A stretch of 63,714 bases of DNA from Roseomonas sp. KE2513 (GTDB lineage Bacteria > Pseudomonadota > Alphaproteobacteria > Acetobacterales > Acetobacteraceae), in assembly GCF_016107305.1 (NCBI RefSeq), contig NZ_RCVR01000028.1, positions 1 to 63,714 on the forward strand. Direction: 5' to 3'. Each line of letters starts with the position of its first letter. Position 1 is the first letter of the stretch. A program made the translations under genes and the position numbers. The notes under the pieces are model-generated. The model was not told the DNA's origin. It saw only the letters and a program-made list of their open reading frames with translations, and made no database searches. Positions 44,632-52,602 of the stretch are shown piece after piece.

Positions 44632-44949
44632 ATGCCCGATGCTCTGTCAGACTCTCGATTCATCGTCGCGGAAGTCGGCGAGTGTGTTCAAAGCGAACAC
44701 ACTTCCCCGCTTCCTCACTCGCCCGTCTCGGGCAGCCGCCTATTGGCTTGGCTCATCACCCTCGGATGGACTGAGCGCGAGCTGGCCCGACGCACTGGCC
44801 GTCACCAAACCACCATCCGCCGTTGGATCAACGGTCGCAGCCCGATCGACCCGGATGTGGCCGCTTGGCTCGCCATGCTTGCGGCCTTTGTCGCGGCCCA
44901 CCCGGGACCGCGCATCGTCAGCCCCGGTCGGGATGCTTCCGGTCGCTGA
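44632..44949 (+). CDS. Helix-turn-helix DNA-binding protein
   Basis: 105 residues. The segment LLAWLITLGWTERELARRTGRHQTTIRRWINGRSPIDPDVAAWL is a clear XRE-like helix-turn-helix. ATG 44632 is chosen because the upstream frame is low-complexity. It may regulate mobilisation or backbone genes; the dispersed motif 22 bp upstream of its start is a candidate own operator. Confidence 0.68.
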   Translation: MPDALSDSRFIVAEVGECVQSEHTSPLPHSPVSGSRLLAWLITLGWTERELARRTGRHQTTIRRWINGRSPIDPDVAAWLAMLAAFVAAHPGPRIVSPGRDASGR

Positions 44950-45133
44950 ACGCCAGGATCAGCACCACGAAGCCAATTGCTGCACACCACCCGACCTGGG
45001 CAACCTCGTGAGCCTGTGGACCGGACGCGAGCAGAGCGCCGAGGACACAAAACACAGCCCCGGCCGCGAACCACAGTGACCCGGGCGGAGCTTTAGATAC
45101 GAGCTTCGCAAGCACCAGGATCCTCCTCGTCAA
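44918..45133 (-). CDS. Small membrane protein, 71 residues
   Basis: Two hydrophobic segments (SLWFAAGAVFCVLGALLA and VGWCAAIGFVVLILAF) with a basic N terminus and polar end. It overlaps the 3' end of the HTH gene in convergent direction by 32 bp. Function unknown. Confidence 0.55.
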   Translation of the reverse strand: MTRRILVLAKLVSKAPPGSLWFAAGAVFCVLGALLASGPQAHEVAQVGWCAAIGFVVLILAFSDRKHPDRG

Positions 45134-45247
45134 CGGTGTAGAGCACTGACGAGGAGACCTTAGCAGGGGAGCGGAAACAAGACCTTTCCAGGTGCTGCGT
45201 GCAACGCTGAATTTGTCATTCGGCCGTAGATGCCGCAGATTTCAGCT

Positions 45248-45667
45248 TCAGCCGTTTGGACGCTGGAACGTGAAGCCGGGCTTGTTGTCGGACATCATGG
45301 CTGGAATGCACCGCATTGTCGGCTGGCTCGCATTCACCCAGGGCTTCAGCATGCGTGCTTCGACCCAGCCTGGACGGCCATCGAGATGTAGGACCTGCAG
45401 ATAGCCGTTCGCTTCTCGGCGAGGTGTAGCACCGATCATATTAGCCGATGCCACCCCGATCCGCTGAGCCGTCGGCGACGGCTGCTCCATGACAGGCGGG
45501 AGGTTGTCGAAATCTCTCATCTGCTCATTGGTCAGATTCAGCATCATGCAGGTGTAACCCTGAATGTGCCCGGTCACTGTCGGAGTTGGCCGGGAAGGCT
45601 GTGCGGCCGCCATGATGGTGAGTGTCACGAGGAAGGTGCCGGCCATTGCGCCGATTGCGGTTTTCAT
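45248..45667 (-). CDS. Exported protein, 139 residues
   Basis: Signal peptide MKTAIGAMAGTFLVTLTIMAAAQPS. The mature part has conserved-looking Cys (YTCMML; MRCIPAMM) and a stretch GYLQVLHLDGRPGWVEARMLKPW resembling a bacterial SH3-like fold. Last gene of the minus-strand mobilisation set, 12 bp after the transglycosylase-like gene. Periplasmic location is expected. Confidence 0.62.
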   Translation of the reverse strand: MKTAIGAMAGTFLVTLTIMAAAQPSRPTPTVTGHIQGYTCMMLNLTNEQMRDFDNLPPVMEQPSPTAQRIGVASANMIGATPRREANGYLQVLHLDGRPGWVEARMLKPWVNASQPTMRCIPAMMSDNKPGFTFQRPNG

Positions 45668-45679
45668 GTCTTCCGTTCC

Positions 45680-46516
45680 CTAAATGCCGGTCAAAACAGG
45701 TTGATAGGCTGCTTCGCCCATCTTGGCGGCGACGGCTGCTCGCCACTGGCCGACAGTGGTGGTTGCCGTGACGCCATTTCCAGCCAATTGCTGAGCCGTA
45801 TATCCACTCAGCACCCCACTCATGAGCTCGGAGTTGTCGGCTCTCGCGAGCGAAACTGTATACGCGCTCCCGAAATTGTAGCCGCCTCGGACATCAAGAA
45901 CTGTCGGATTGCTCACCCCGGCAGCCTGAAGCCTCGTGGCGTCGGTCCGGAGTGTTGCCGCAGCTGAAATGGCCTGATTCCCAGGGTCCATCGACCCAGC
46001 AACCCCTCGCTGAACTGTGCCGGCCAAGTTGGGGTTGTACCGGACTGCCTGTGTCAGGCCGCTCTCGAAGGTACTATCGAGCATCTGGAATGCACCTCGG
46101 ATTTGGCTGCCCGAGCGCGCCGCGACATTCTGGCATCCGCTCTCCACCATGCAGGTCGCCGCCAGAGCTGATGGGTTCACACCCACCGAGGTGGCCGCCT
46201 CGCTCGCCGCAATACCCCAACTGCGCGACGTCATGGTGTCGAGCGCTACGCTAGCTCCGGCCTCTACTCCACCCCCTGTCTCGCCGGTGCCGCCGGTTCC
46301 ACCCCCTACCGTCGTGTTCGGAACGCCTGTGCCGGGCACGATCGTGAACGACCCTAGCCCAACGTCGAACACCCTCGGGATCACCTGCTCTGGAACCCCG
46401 TTCATCGTGATCGGACCAGCTTGCGCCAGCGCCAGGGCAGGCAAGACCCCCAGGGATAGAGCCAAGCCCCACGCCGGTAATTCCCGCAGCACTCTATTGT
46501 TTCGGTTCTTCGTCAT
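45680..46516 (-). CDS. Exported lytic-transglycosylase-like protein
   Basis: 278 residues from ATG 46516, which has AAGGAGG upstream. Signal peptide (LPAWGLALSLGVLPALALAQA), Gly-rich linker, then an SLT-like domain with the Glu in AATCMVESGCQNV and the partner block GSQIRGAFQMLDSTFE. Transglycosylases open peptidoglycan for conjugation machinery. Activity is inferred from motifs only. Confidence 0.68.
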   Translation of the reverse strand: MTKNRNNRVLRELPAWGLALSLGVLPALALAQAGPITMNGVPEQVIPRVFDVGLGSFTIVPGTGVPNTTVGGGTGGTGETGGGVEAGASVALDTMTSRSWGIAASEAATSVGVNPSALAATCMVESGCQNVAARSGSQIRGAFQMLDSTFESGLTQAVRYNPNLAGTVQRGVAGSMDPGNQAISAAATLRTDATRLQAAGVSNPTVLDVRGGYNFGSAYTVSLARADNSELMSGVLSGYTAQQLAGNGVTATTTVGQWRAAVAAKMGEAAYQPVLTGI

Positions 46517-46601
46517 TGTGGTCGCCTCCTTCGCGACTTCCGCCACTCTCCCAGCGATCGACGCGAATGGAGCCGGACCCTGTCGGGACCGGCTCCATGC
46601 C

Positions 46602-47276
46602 TCAGCGTACCGGCTGCGAAGCAGCTGGAGATCGGCTCTGCGATGCCACCGCGCCCTGCTGCGGCTGTGCCCGATCAGCGAAGATGCGATCCACCGCGCA
46701 GTAGCCCTTGCCTGAGGCGTCCAGGACCACGTTTTCGAGGCAACGCTGAACCGCAGTAGTCGCGCCCCAGGTTTGCCAAGCGTGAACTGAGTAGCCCATT
46801 ACGAGAAACGCTAGGACCAGTCCGGCCCCCTTCAGGTAGTGCCAACGAAGTGCCCGCTTGTTGTGGACGTGCTCCCGCACCACCACCGTATCTCGCAGAG
46901 CGACCGCGACCTCCGGCGCGATGAACTCCACGACCCTGGCCAACACCTTTTCAGCATCCGCTTCGCCTGCGGTGCCGGCCGCCTTGAGCTGCTGGATCGT
47001 GGCTTCGGCCAGCATGTTGGCACGGTGTAGCCGCTCCACCTCCGCATCCATGACGGCCCGCATGTCTTGGATCGTGGTCTCGACGGCTCGCTGCTGTTCT
47101 GTTGCCAACTTGGCGAACGCTGTCAGGACGGCGCGCTGGGCCCGGTAAAGGACGCCCAGCGGCTCCACCGGGCTTACTCCAGCATCCCAAGCCGCCGCCT
47201 CCATGTCGTCAAGCGCCTGCCGGAGGGCGATGTTGATCTCCGCTGGCTCGGCGGAGATCGGCGTTACCGCATTCAC
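46602..47276 (-). CDS. TraM-like transfer protein with one membrane segment
   Basis: 224 residues from GTG 47276 (AAAGGTGG upstream). Long helical/coiled-coil N-terminal half (RAVETTIQDMRAVMDAEVERLHRANMLAEATIQQL), then a membrane segment (YLKGAGLVLAFLVMGYSVHAW) and a short periplasmic tail with two Cys. Order after TraK- and TraL-like genes matches IncP traKLM. The symbol is not assigned because similarity is positional and structural. Confidence 0.55.
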   Translation of the reverse strand: MNAVTPISAEPAEINIALRQALDDMEAAAWDAGVSPVEPLGVLYRAQRAVLTAFAKLATEQQRAVETTIQDMRAVMDAEVERLHRANMLAEATIQQLKAAGTAGEADAEKVLARVVEFIAPEVAVALRDTVVVREHVHNKRALRWHYLKGAGLVLAFLVMGYSVHAWQTWGATTAVQRCLENVVLDASGKGYCAVDRIFADRAQPQQGAVASQSRSPAASQPVR

Positions 47277-48094
47277 GGAAGCCACCTTTCCGCCTGTATC
47301 GTGCTCAGCCCATCCTCCAGCCGCTCCACCCACTTTCGGACTTGATGCCGTTCCATCGGCCCTAGCGGCTTGCCACTCCGCCCGGGCTTCCCCTCAATCG
47401 CTTCGTGAAAGGAGAGGCCGGCGTTCCGCATCGACGGCATAGGCACCAGCCGGGGGATGGTGAGACAGTTCATCCCCTCATCCGTCAGACGCTCGAACTC
47501 TGGCCTCTTCGTGACAAAGTCGAAGGCGCCGAGCGCTGAGCGGCCTGGGGGAGCAAGGAACTCGTTGAACACCAGGATGGACTGACGGGGCCGGAAGTGA
47601 GCGCTGTCCCAGATGCCGACGACATGATCGAAGTCGGCCGGGTCCGCGCCACACATGAAGAGCCCGACAGACTCAATCCCAACTTCGCCGCAGAACTCCA
47701 CCAGTGACGTGTCCTCGTTGTAATCTCGAAGGATCGCTTCGCCGCCGCCGAGGTCGAGTACCAGCGAGGAGTGCTCGTCCACCGCGCGGCCGATCAGGTC
47801 GGTCACCCACTGCTTCAGATCCGCAGGCTGGGCGCTGACAGGTGGGACGGCACCTTCGCTGGTTCCGGGCGGAAAGACCTGGGACAGGGACGCGTGATCG
47901 ACGTCGCCATCTCCCACGATAACGGGACGACCCTCGCGCCTCGCTCGGAGGACGAGGTACTCAAGCAGCGTGGACCCTCCGAGCCTACCCCGTCCTTGAC
48001 GTACCACCAGCGACTGTATCGGGCTCACAGCAGCCGGAACTGCAGTGGCCAGCGGCTCGGTGCCTTCCTTCTTCGGATTGGCTGCCTTGTTCAA
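47273..48094 (-). CDS. TraL-like ParA/MinD-related protein with degenerate P-loop
   Basis: 273 residues. TTG 48094 has GAGGAG upstream. The N-terminal RQGRGRLGGSTLLEYLVLRARREGRPVIVGDGDVDHASLSQVF aligns in layout with ParA-type ATPases (P-loop, switch Asp), but the Walker A Lys residues are absent. LVLDLGGGEAILRDY would be the Walker B region. IncP TraL is a ParA-like protein in the same place. ATP binding is doubtful here. Overlaps both neighbours by 4 bp. Confidence 0.6.
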   Translation of the reverse strand: MNKAANPKKEGTEPLATAVPAAVSPIQSLVVRQGRGRLGGSTLLEYLVLRARREGRPVIVGDGDVDHASLSQVFPPGTSEGAVPPVSAQPADLKQWVTDLIGRAVDEHSSLVLDLGGGEAILRDYNEDTSLVEFCGEVGIESVGLFMCGADPADFDHVVGIWDSAHFRPRQSILVFNEFLAPPGRSALGAFDFVTKRPEFERLTDEGMNCLTIPRLVPMPSMRNAGLSFHEAIEGKPGRSGKPLGPMERHQVRKWVERLEDGLSTIQAERWLP

Positions 48095-48597
48095 GATGTG
48101 CTCCTCGGCCCTACCGGCCTGCTTCGGTTCTCCAGTCCACGGCGGAAGGTGTCCCTCACCTCTTGAGGGGTCATCGGCCGCCGGTCTGGGCTCGAAGGTG
48201 TCGCTGGAAGCGGCGCGAACGGCGTGGGCGCTTTGACAGCTTCTTCCGGTGGCCCTGCCGACGCGCGGATAGCCTCGATCGTGCCCCTCCGCGGTGATCG
48301 GTTTGGCTTCTTACTTACGGCTGTCGGAGGTACGTGACCGCCGCTGTCGCTGAGGTCGCGGCACACTCGGACCCAGACTTTGCGGACCGCACTGCGCTCC
48401 GGAGCATTGCCTGTTGCGCCGCGTAGTCCGTCCACGCCCATCTCGGCAGCGATCTCTGTCCAGGAGCACTGCCGCTTCTCGACGAGAGGCAGAAGCCTAG
48501 CGTGGTGCTTCTTCAAATACTGGTAAATCTCCGACGAGCCGACCGGCCCGGCGCTCTTGGCCCTTCTCTGGAGGCGGTCGATAGCCCCTCCTGTCAT
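48091..48597 (-). CDS. TraK/MobC-like mobilisation accessory protein
   Basis: 168 residues. The N-terminal half (SSEIYQYLKKHHARLLPLVEKRQCSWTEIAAEMGVDGLRG) looks like a small DNA-binding domain; the C-terminal half is disordered and Pro-rich. It is the first gene leftward of the proposed oriT, as traK is in IncP plasmids, whose product binds and wraps oriT DNA. The phased 11-bp repeats just upstream are plausible binding sites. Call rests mainly on position. Confidence 0.52.
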   Translation of the reverse strand: MTGGAIDRLQRRAKSAGPVGSSEIYQYLKKHHARLLPLVEKRQCSWTEIAAEMGVDGLRGATGNAPERSAVRKVWVRVCRDLSDSGGHVPPTAVSKKPNRSPRRGTIEAIRASAGPPEEAVKAPTPFAPLPATPSSPDRRPMTPQEVRDTFRRGLENRSRPVGPRSTS

Positions 48598-48929
48598 GGC
48601 GTTAGCGCATGGCCAGCGGCCTCAGCTGCGGGGCGGCGATGGGGCACTTGGGACGTGAACGGGACCGCACCGGGACCTGAGTGGGATGCGACCGGGATCC
48701 TTGCGGGACCCGTGCGGGACGCTACCGGGACCCTGGCGGGCCGTCCACGGGACATGATCGGGACCCTGACGGGACGCGATGAGGACTGGGGTGGGACGTC
48801 AAAGGGTAGGGTCCATACACCATTGCACCCGATGTGCGCGGATCTGCGGCCCGGCCGTCTTTCTTGCATCTCTCGCTCTCCGTTCGCGCCGCCCGGTGAG
48901 AGGGTCCCTCCACAACCCGGAGGTCCCCC
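48598..48929. other. Probable oriT region
   Basis: The 332 bp between the divergent traK-like gene and the relaxase operon hold no gene. They contain the 11-bp-phased GGGAC array, GCGGATCTGCGG (48838-48849), and one arm of a 19-bp perfect inverted repeat. Its location next to a MobF relaxase makes it the best oriT candidate. No nic site is recognised. Confidence 0.6.
48650..48797. repeat. Fourteen GGGAC units at exact 11-bp spacing
   Basis: GGGAC or one-base variants start at 48650, 48661, 48672, 48683, 48694, 48705, 48716, 48727, 48738, 48749, 48760, 48771, 48782 and 48793. The six bases between units vary. Exceptions are GGGAT (48683, 48694), GGGCC (48738) and AGGAC (48782). Confidence 0.92.
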
Positions 48930-48973
48930 ATGGACGGCTCAACTCACCCTCATTCGGCGCGAACGGAGAGCGA
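48873..48973. repeat. 19-bp perfect inverted repeat around the 48930 start
   Basis: TCGCTCTCCGTTCGCGCCG at 48873-48891 is repeated in perfect inverse at 48955-48973. Each arm contains the dispersed motif CCGTTCGCGCC. The start codon at 48930 lies between the arms. Confidence 0.9.
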
Positions 48974-49247
48974 CGATCCGTCGATCCGCGAAATTCTTCT
49001 CTCCCACTCCGCCATGCTGAGGGCGATCGGCGAGCAGCTGGCCGCCCTCACCAAGGCCGTCACCCCGCCCGAGAAGGAGGGGCCGACGCTGGACGAGATG
49101 CTCCTGGCCATCATCACCCTGCTTCGGGAGCACGGCATGGTCCTGTCCCGCGTGGACGGCCGTACCCTCGCCCTCGGCACCGACCTGCCGCCCGAGGTGG
49201 CCCGCGCCGTGCTTCGCGCCCAGCGGGACAAGGACCTCCACTCGTGA
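48930..49247 (+). CDS. Small relaxase-operon protein, 105 residues
   Basis: ATG 48930 with GGAGG at 48919-48923 region. Helical, hydrophilic protein (SIREILLSHSAMLRAIGEQLAALTKAV; TLDEMLLAIITLLREHGMVLSRVDGRTL). Its TGA overlaps the relaxase ATG. Likely a relaxosome accessory factor by position. No family recognised. Confidence 0.62.
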   Translation: MDGSTHPHSARTESDDPSIREILLSHSAMLRAIGEQLAALTKAVTPPEKEGPTLDEMLLAIITLLREHGMVLSRVDGRTLALGTDLPPEVARAVLRAQRDKDLHS

Positions 49248-52200
49248 TGACCTTCCGCAAGCTTGCCGCGGCCAGCGCCGGCAAGCTGCTCCGGGCCTAC
49301 TTCACCGAGGGCACCCCGGAGACGCAGCACGATCCGGCCATTTCCCCCGGCCGACCCCTGGACCCGGGTGGGCGGCTCACGGCCTACTACACCGGCCGCG
49401 ACGGGCGGGCGGTCTGGCGTCCCGACATGCCCGCCTCGATCGCCGCTACCCTCGGCATCGACACCACCCGCATGCCCAAGGACGAAGCCCTCGATCGCCT
49501 GTTCGAGGCCAAGCGGGCCGATAGCGGGGCAGCATGGTCGGACCAGAAGCGCGAGGTAAGCGCCTATGACCTGACCCTTGCGCCTCATAAGTCGATCACC
49601 TTGGCCGCCGAGTTCGCCGCCTCTCCGGCCGAGGGGGCTGCCATCTGGCACGCCATCGACCGCGCCAACGATGCCACGATGCGCTACGTCGCCCGCGAGC
49701 TCGGCTGGGCTCGCAAGGGTAGAGGAGGAGCTGAGGGTGCCGACCCAGGCGCAGTGGGCTGGGTCAGCTTCCGCCACCACACTGCCCGACCCACCGTGAC
49801 GGTCCGCGATGGCACCCAGGGTGCCACCTATCTGGCGGAAGTCCCGGTGGCTGGTGACCCCCACGCCCACATCCACAACGCCCTGTTCAACGCCGTCGTC
49901 ACCGAGGAGGGTCGCGTCGGCTCGCTCGACACCCAGCGCCTGCACGCCCGCGTCCACGAATTCGGGGCCTACTTCCAGGCCCGTCTGGCCGATTACCTGC
50001 GCGACCTCGGCGCCCGGACCTCCTACGACAGCCAGCAGCAGGCCGTGGTCCTCGACGCCATCCCTCAGGAGGCTTCCGACACGTTCTCCAAGGGTCGCCG
50101 GCAGGTCGAGCGCTCGGCCAGGGCCTATGCCGAGAGCCAGGGGCTGGAGTGGGATGCCATGTCGGCCGAGGGCAAGTTCAAGATCCTCGCCGTCACCGGG
50201 CTGGCGGCCCGGCTGGCGAAAACTGGCAAGGCCACGGATCAGGAGGTCTGGAAGGCCCAGGCCGAGGAGATCGGCTGGAAGCACACCACCGTCATGGAAG
50301 GGGTAGAACATCCTCCGCTGACCGATGCCGAGCGCTTCGACCGTGCCTACGCCTTTGCCGCCAAGCACTTGGCCACTGAGTTCCACACCGCTGCGGTTAT
50401 CGACCATGACAAACTGCGCCTCTATGCCGCCCGTGGCCTCATCGGCACCGGCATCTCCGGTGGCACCGACGACATCGACGCTGTGGTGGGGCTGATCGAG
50501 AAGCGGGGCATCCAGCTCCGCGGTGAGCACGTCGCCCTGGTCACCGGCTTGTCCGGCGACAAGGTGCGAGTGACCAACTCGGCCCAGGTCCGGATCGAGG
50601 ACACCCTGCAGACCGAGGCTCACCGCGCCGCTCGTGACCGCTCGGGTGTTCTGTCGGCCGAGGCTATCACCGCCGCCATTCGGACCTCCGGCCTGGACTT
50701 CGACCGTGATCCCGAGCACGGCGCCGCCCAGCGTGCCGCGATCTACGCTCTGGGGCAGGGGGGCGCCCTGTCCATGCTCACCGGCGTCGCGGGCTCGGGG
50801 AAGACCACCCTGCTGCAGCCCCTGGTCGCCGCATGGCACGCCGACACCCGCCTCGAGGCGGGCGGCCGGGAGGTGATTGGCGCGGCTACCGCTTGGCGGC
50901 AGGCGGAAGCCCTGAAGGACGCCGGCATCCGCCGCACCGTGGCGATGTCACCCCTGTTGGACTCCATCGCTTCGGGCGAGTTCGTGCCCACCCGCAACAC
51001 CGTGCTGGTGGTGGACGAGATCAGCCAGGTCGCCCCCCGTGCCATGCTCACGCTGCTGGAGGTACAGGCCCGAACCGGGATGACCCTCAAGGTCCTGGGC
51101 GACCGGGAGCAGGCACAGTCGGTGGAAGCCGGCGACGCCGTGGAGCTGATGCGCCGGGCCCTGCCAGCGTCCGAGCAGACCGAGCTGCTGAGCACCGTGC
51201 GCCAGACCAGCGCCGAGGATCGGCGCATTGCCGGCCTGTTCCGCGAGGGGAAGGCCGAGGAGGCCCTGGTCCTGAAGCGCGAGCGGAGCGACGGCTCGGC
51301 ACGGCTGCTCGGCGGTGATCAGGACCAGGTCGTGGAGCAGATCGCCGACTTCTACATGGCGCGTCGCGACGTGCTCACCGCCAGCGGCTCGAAGCTGGGC
51401 ATCACCATCTCGGCCCCGACCAACGAGGACGTGGCTGACATCAGCCGTGCCGTCCGGGCGCGGATGAAGGCACGGGGCGAGATCGGCTCCGATGAGGAGG
51501 TGCTACCCGCGGTGGATCAGCGTGGGCAGACCTACGACCTACCCCTGGCGACCGGCGACAAGGTGCGCCTGTTCCGACGGACCTGGGCCACGATCGGCGA
51601 GAAGGGCGGCTTCATCGGTGCTAACGGCGATGTCGTAACGATCGTTGAGCGACGCGCCGATGGTCTGACGCTCCGCGACAAGGACGGCACCACGGGCTTT
51701 GTGGAGTGGCGCCGGCTGAGCGACAACGCGACTGGCCGACTGCTGCTGGGGCACGGGCATGCCCTGACCATCGACGCTGCCCAGGGCATCACCTCGCAGG
51801 AGCACATAAACGCTTTGCCCAGGGGGACGGGCGGCGTGACTGCCTTCAAGGGGTATGTGGCCGAGAGCCGGGCCCGAGGCACCAGCTGGACCATGGTGGC
51901 CGAGGCTGCTACCTTCGAGGCCATCAAGCGCACCAAGGCGTTGGGCGATGCCACGCCGATCACCAGCCAGGATCTGTGGCGCAAGGTGGGCGAGGACCTT
52001 TCACAGAAGCCCTACAAGCCGCTGGGAGTGGATCTTCTGGGAGAGGCTCGCAAGGCTCGGGAGGCGGCAATCGACACCTTCATCCGCTTCGAGCAGCGGG
52101 TACAGATGGACGAACTGCGGGGACGGGACCTTGGGCGAGAGTTCCGAATGAGGCGGCAGGCCGAAGCCGTTAGGTCGGAACTTCCGCGGCTTACGGAGGC

Positions 52201-52354
52201 GCTCGACGCAGTAATCCGGGAGTTCCGTGGCGGGCCGGCGACAGCGGCTGAGCAGCATCTGCGAGGGCTGCGGGTGGAAGCTGAAGCATCCCGTCGAGCC
52301 ATCGAACAGGCCGCTACCCCGCCGAAGCCTCCTTCTTCAGGGCCAGGAATGTAG
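49247..52354 (+). CDS. MobF-family conjugative relaxase-helicase (TraA/TrwC-like)
   Basis: 1035 residues. The N-terminal relaxase domain has a Tyr near residue 18-20 (LRAYFTEG), YDLTLAPHKSITL, and the three-His metal site in PHAHIHNALFN (His206, 208, 210). The C-terminal superfamily 1 helicase has Walker A GVAGSGKT at 513-520, VLVVDEISQV and LGDREQAQSVEAGDA. It would nick oriT and unwind the transferred strand. The final region is a charged coiled coil. The start overlaps the upstream stop. No coupling protein or T4SS is in the window. Confidence 0.93.
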   Translation: MTFRKLAAASAGKLLRAYFTEGTPETQHDPAISPGRPLDPGGRLTAYYTGRDGRAVWRPDMPASIAATLGIDTTRMPKDEALDRLFEAKRADSGAAWSDQKREVSAYDLTLAPHKSITLAAEFAASPAEGAAIWHAIDRANDATMRYVARELGWARKGRGGAEGADPGAVGWVSFRHHTARPTVTVRDGTQGATYLAEVPVAGDPHAHIHNALFNAVVTEEGRVGSLDTQRLHARVHEFGAYFQARLADYLRDLGARTSYDSQQQAVVLDAIPQEASDTFSKGRRQVERSARAYAESQGLEWDAMSAEGKFKILAVTGLAARLAKTGKATDQEVWKAQAEEIGWKHTTVMEGVEHPPLTDAERFDRAYAFAAKHLATEFHTAAVIDHDKLRLYAARGLIGTGISGGTDDIDAVVGLIEKRGIQLRGEHVALVTGLSGDKVRVTNSAQVRIEDTLQTEAHRAARDRSGVLSAEAITAAIRTSGLDFDRDPEHGAAQRAAIYALGQGGALSMLTGVAGSGKTTLLQPLVAAWHADTRLEAGGREVIGAATAWRQAEALKDAGIRRTVAMSPLLDSIASGEFVPTRNTVLVVDEISQVAPRAMLTLLEVQARTGMTLKVLGDREQAQSVEAGDAVELMRRALPASEQTELLSTVRQTSAEDRRIAGLFREGKAEEALVLKRERSDGSARLLGGDQDQVVEQIADFYMARRDVLTASGSKLGITISAPTNEDVADISRAVRARMKARGEIGSDEEVLPAVDQRGQTYDLPLATGDKVRLFRRTWATIGEKGGFIGANGDVVTIVERRADGLTLRDKDGTTGFVEWRRLSDNATGRLLLGHGHALTIDAAQGITSQEHINALPRGTGGVTAFKGYVAESRARGTSWTMVAEAATFEAIKRTKALGDATPITSQDLWRKVGEDLSQKPYKPLGVDLLGEARKAREAAIDTFIRFEQRVQMDELRGRDLGREFRMRRQAEAVRSELPRLTEALDAVIREFRGGPATAAEQHLRGLRVEAEASRRAIEQAATPPKPPSSGPGM

Positions 52355-52602
52355 GGCAGGTTAGCTGACCTCGCTCCACTAGCTGCGGCGCCCACTGCCA
52401 CAGCTACCGCCGAGAAGGGTGGAAGGCGGCTCTTGAAAGCGAGTCGCTCAAAGTCCGGCCAACCTCGCCAATCAGACATCGAACCAGCCTGTCTGACATG
52501 GGGCTCAGTAGCGTGGCTTGGCCGAAATTAGACTGACTTCCTGCTGAGCCTGCGGACTTATCTAATGGCCGATCGTTTTCCGTTCCTGATAAGATCAACC
52601 CG
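52355..52602. promoter_or_regulatory. Boundary between transfer region and cargo block
   Basis: Non-coding. Contains an inverted repeat TCAGACA (52472-52478) / TGTCTGA (52490-52496) and an AT-richer stretch before the SIS-HAD start (TTATC at 52558 and GATAA at 52590, in inverted order). It probably holds the promoter of the next operon. No clear -35/-10 pair is assigned. Confidence 0.45.

Noticed and set aside
48650-48797. Possible CRISPR or protein-coding tandem repeat
   Set aside because: An 11-bp unit is not a multiple of three and is too short for CRISPR; phasing suits protein binding to DNA.
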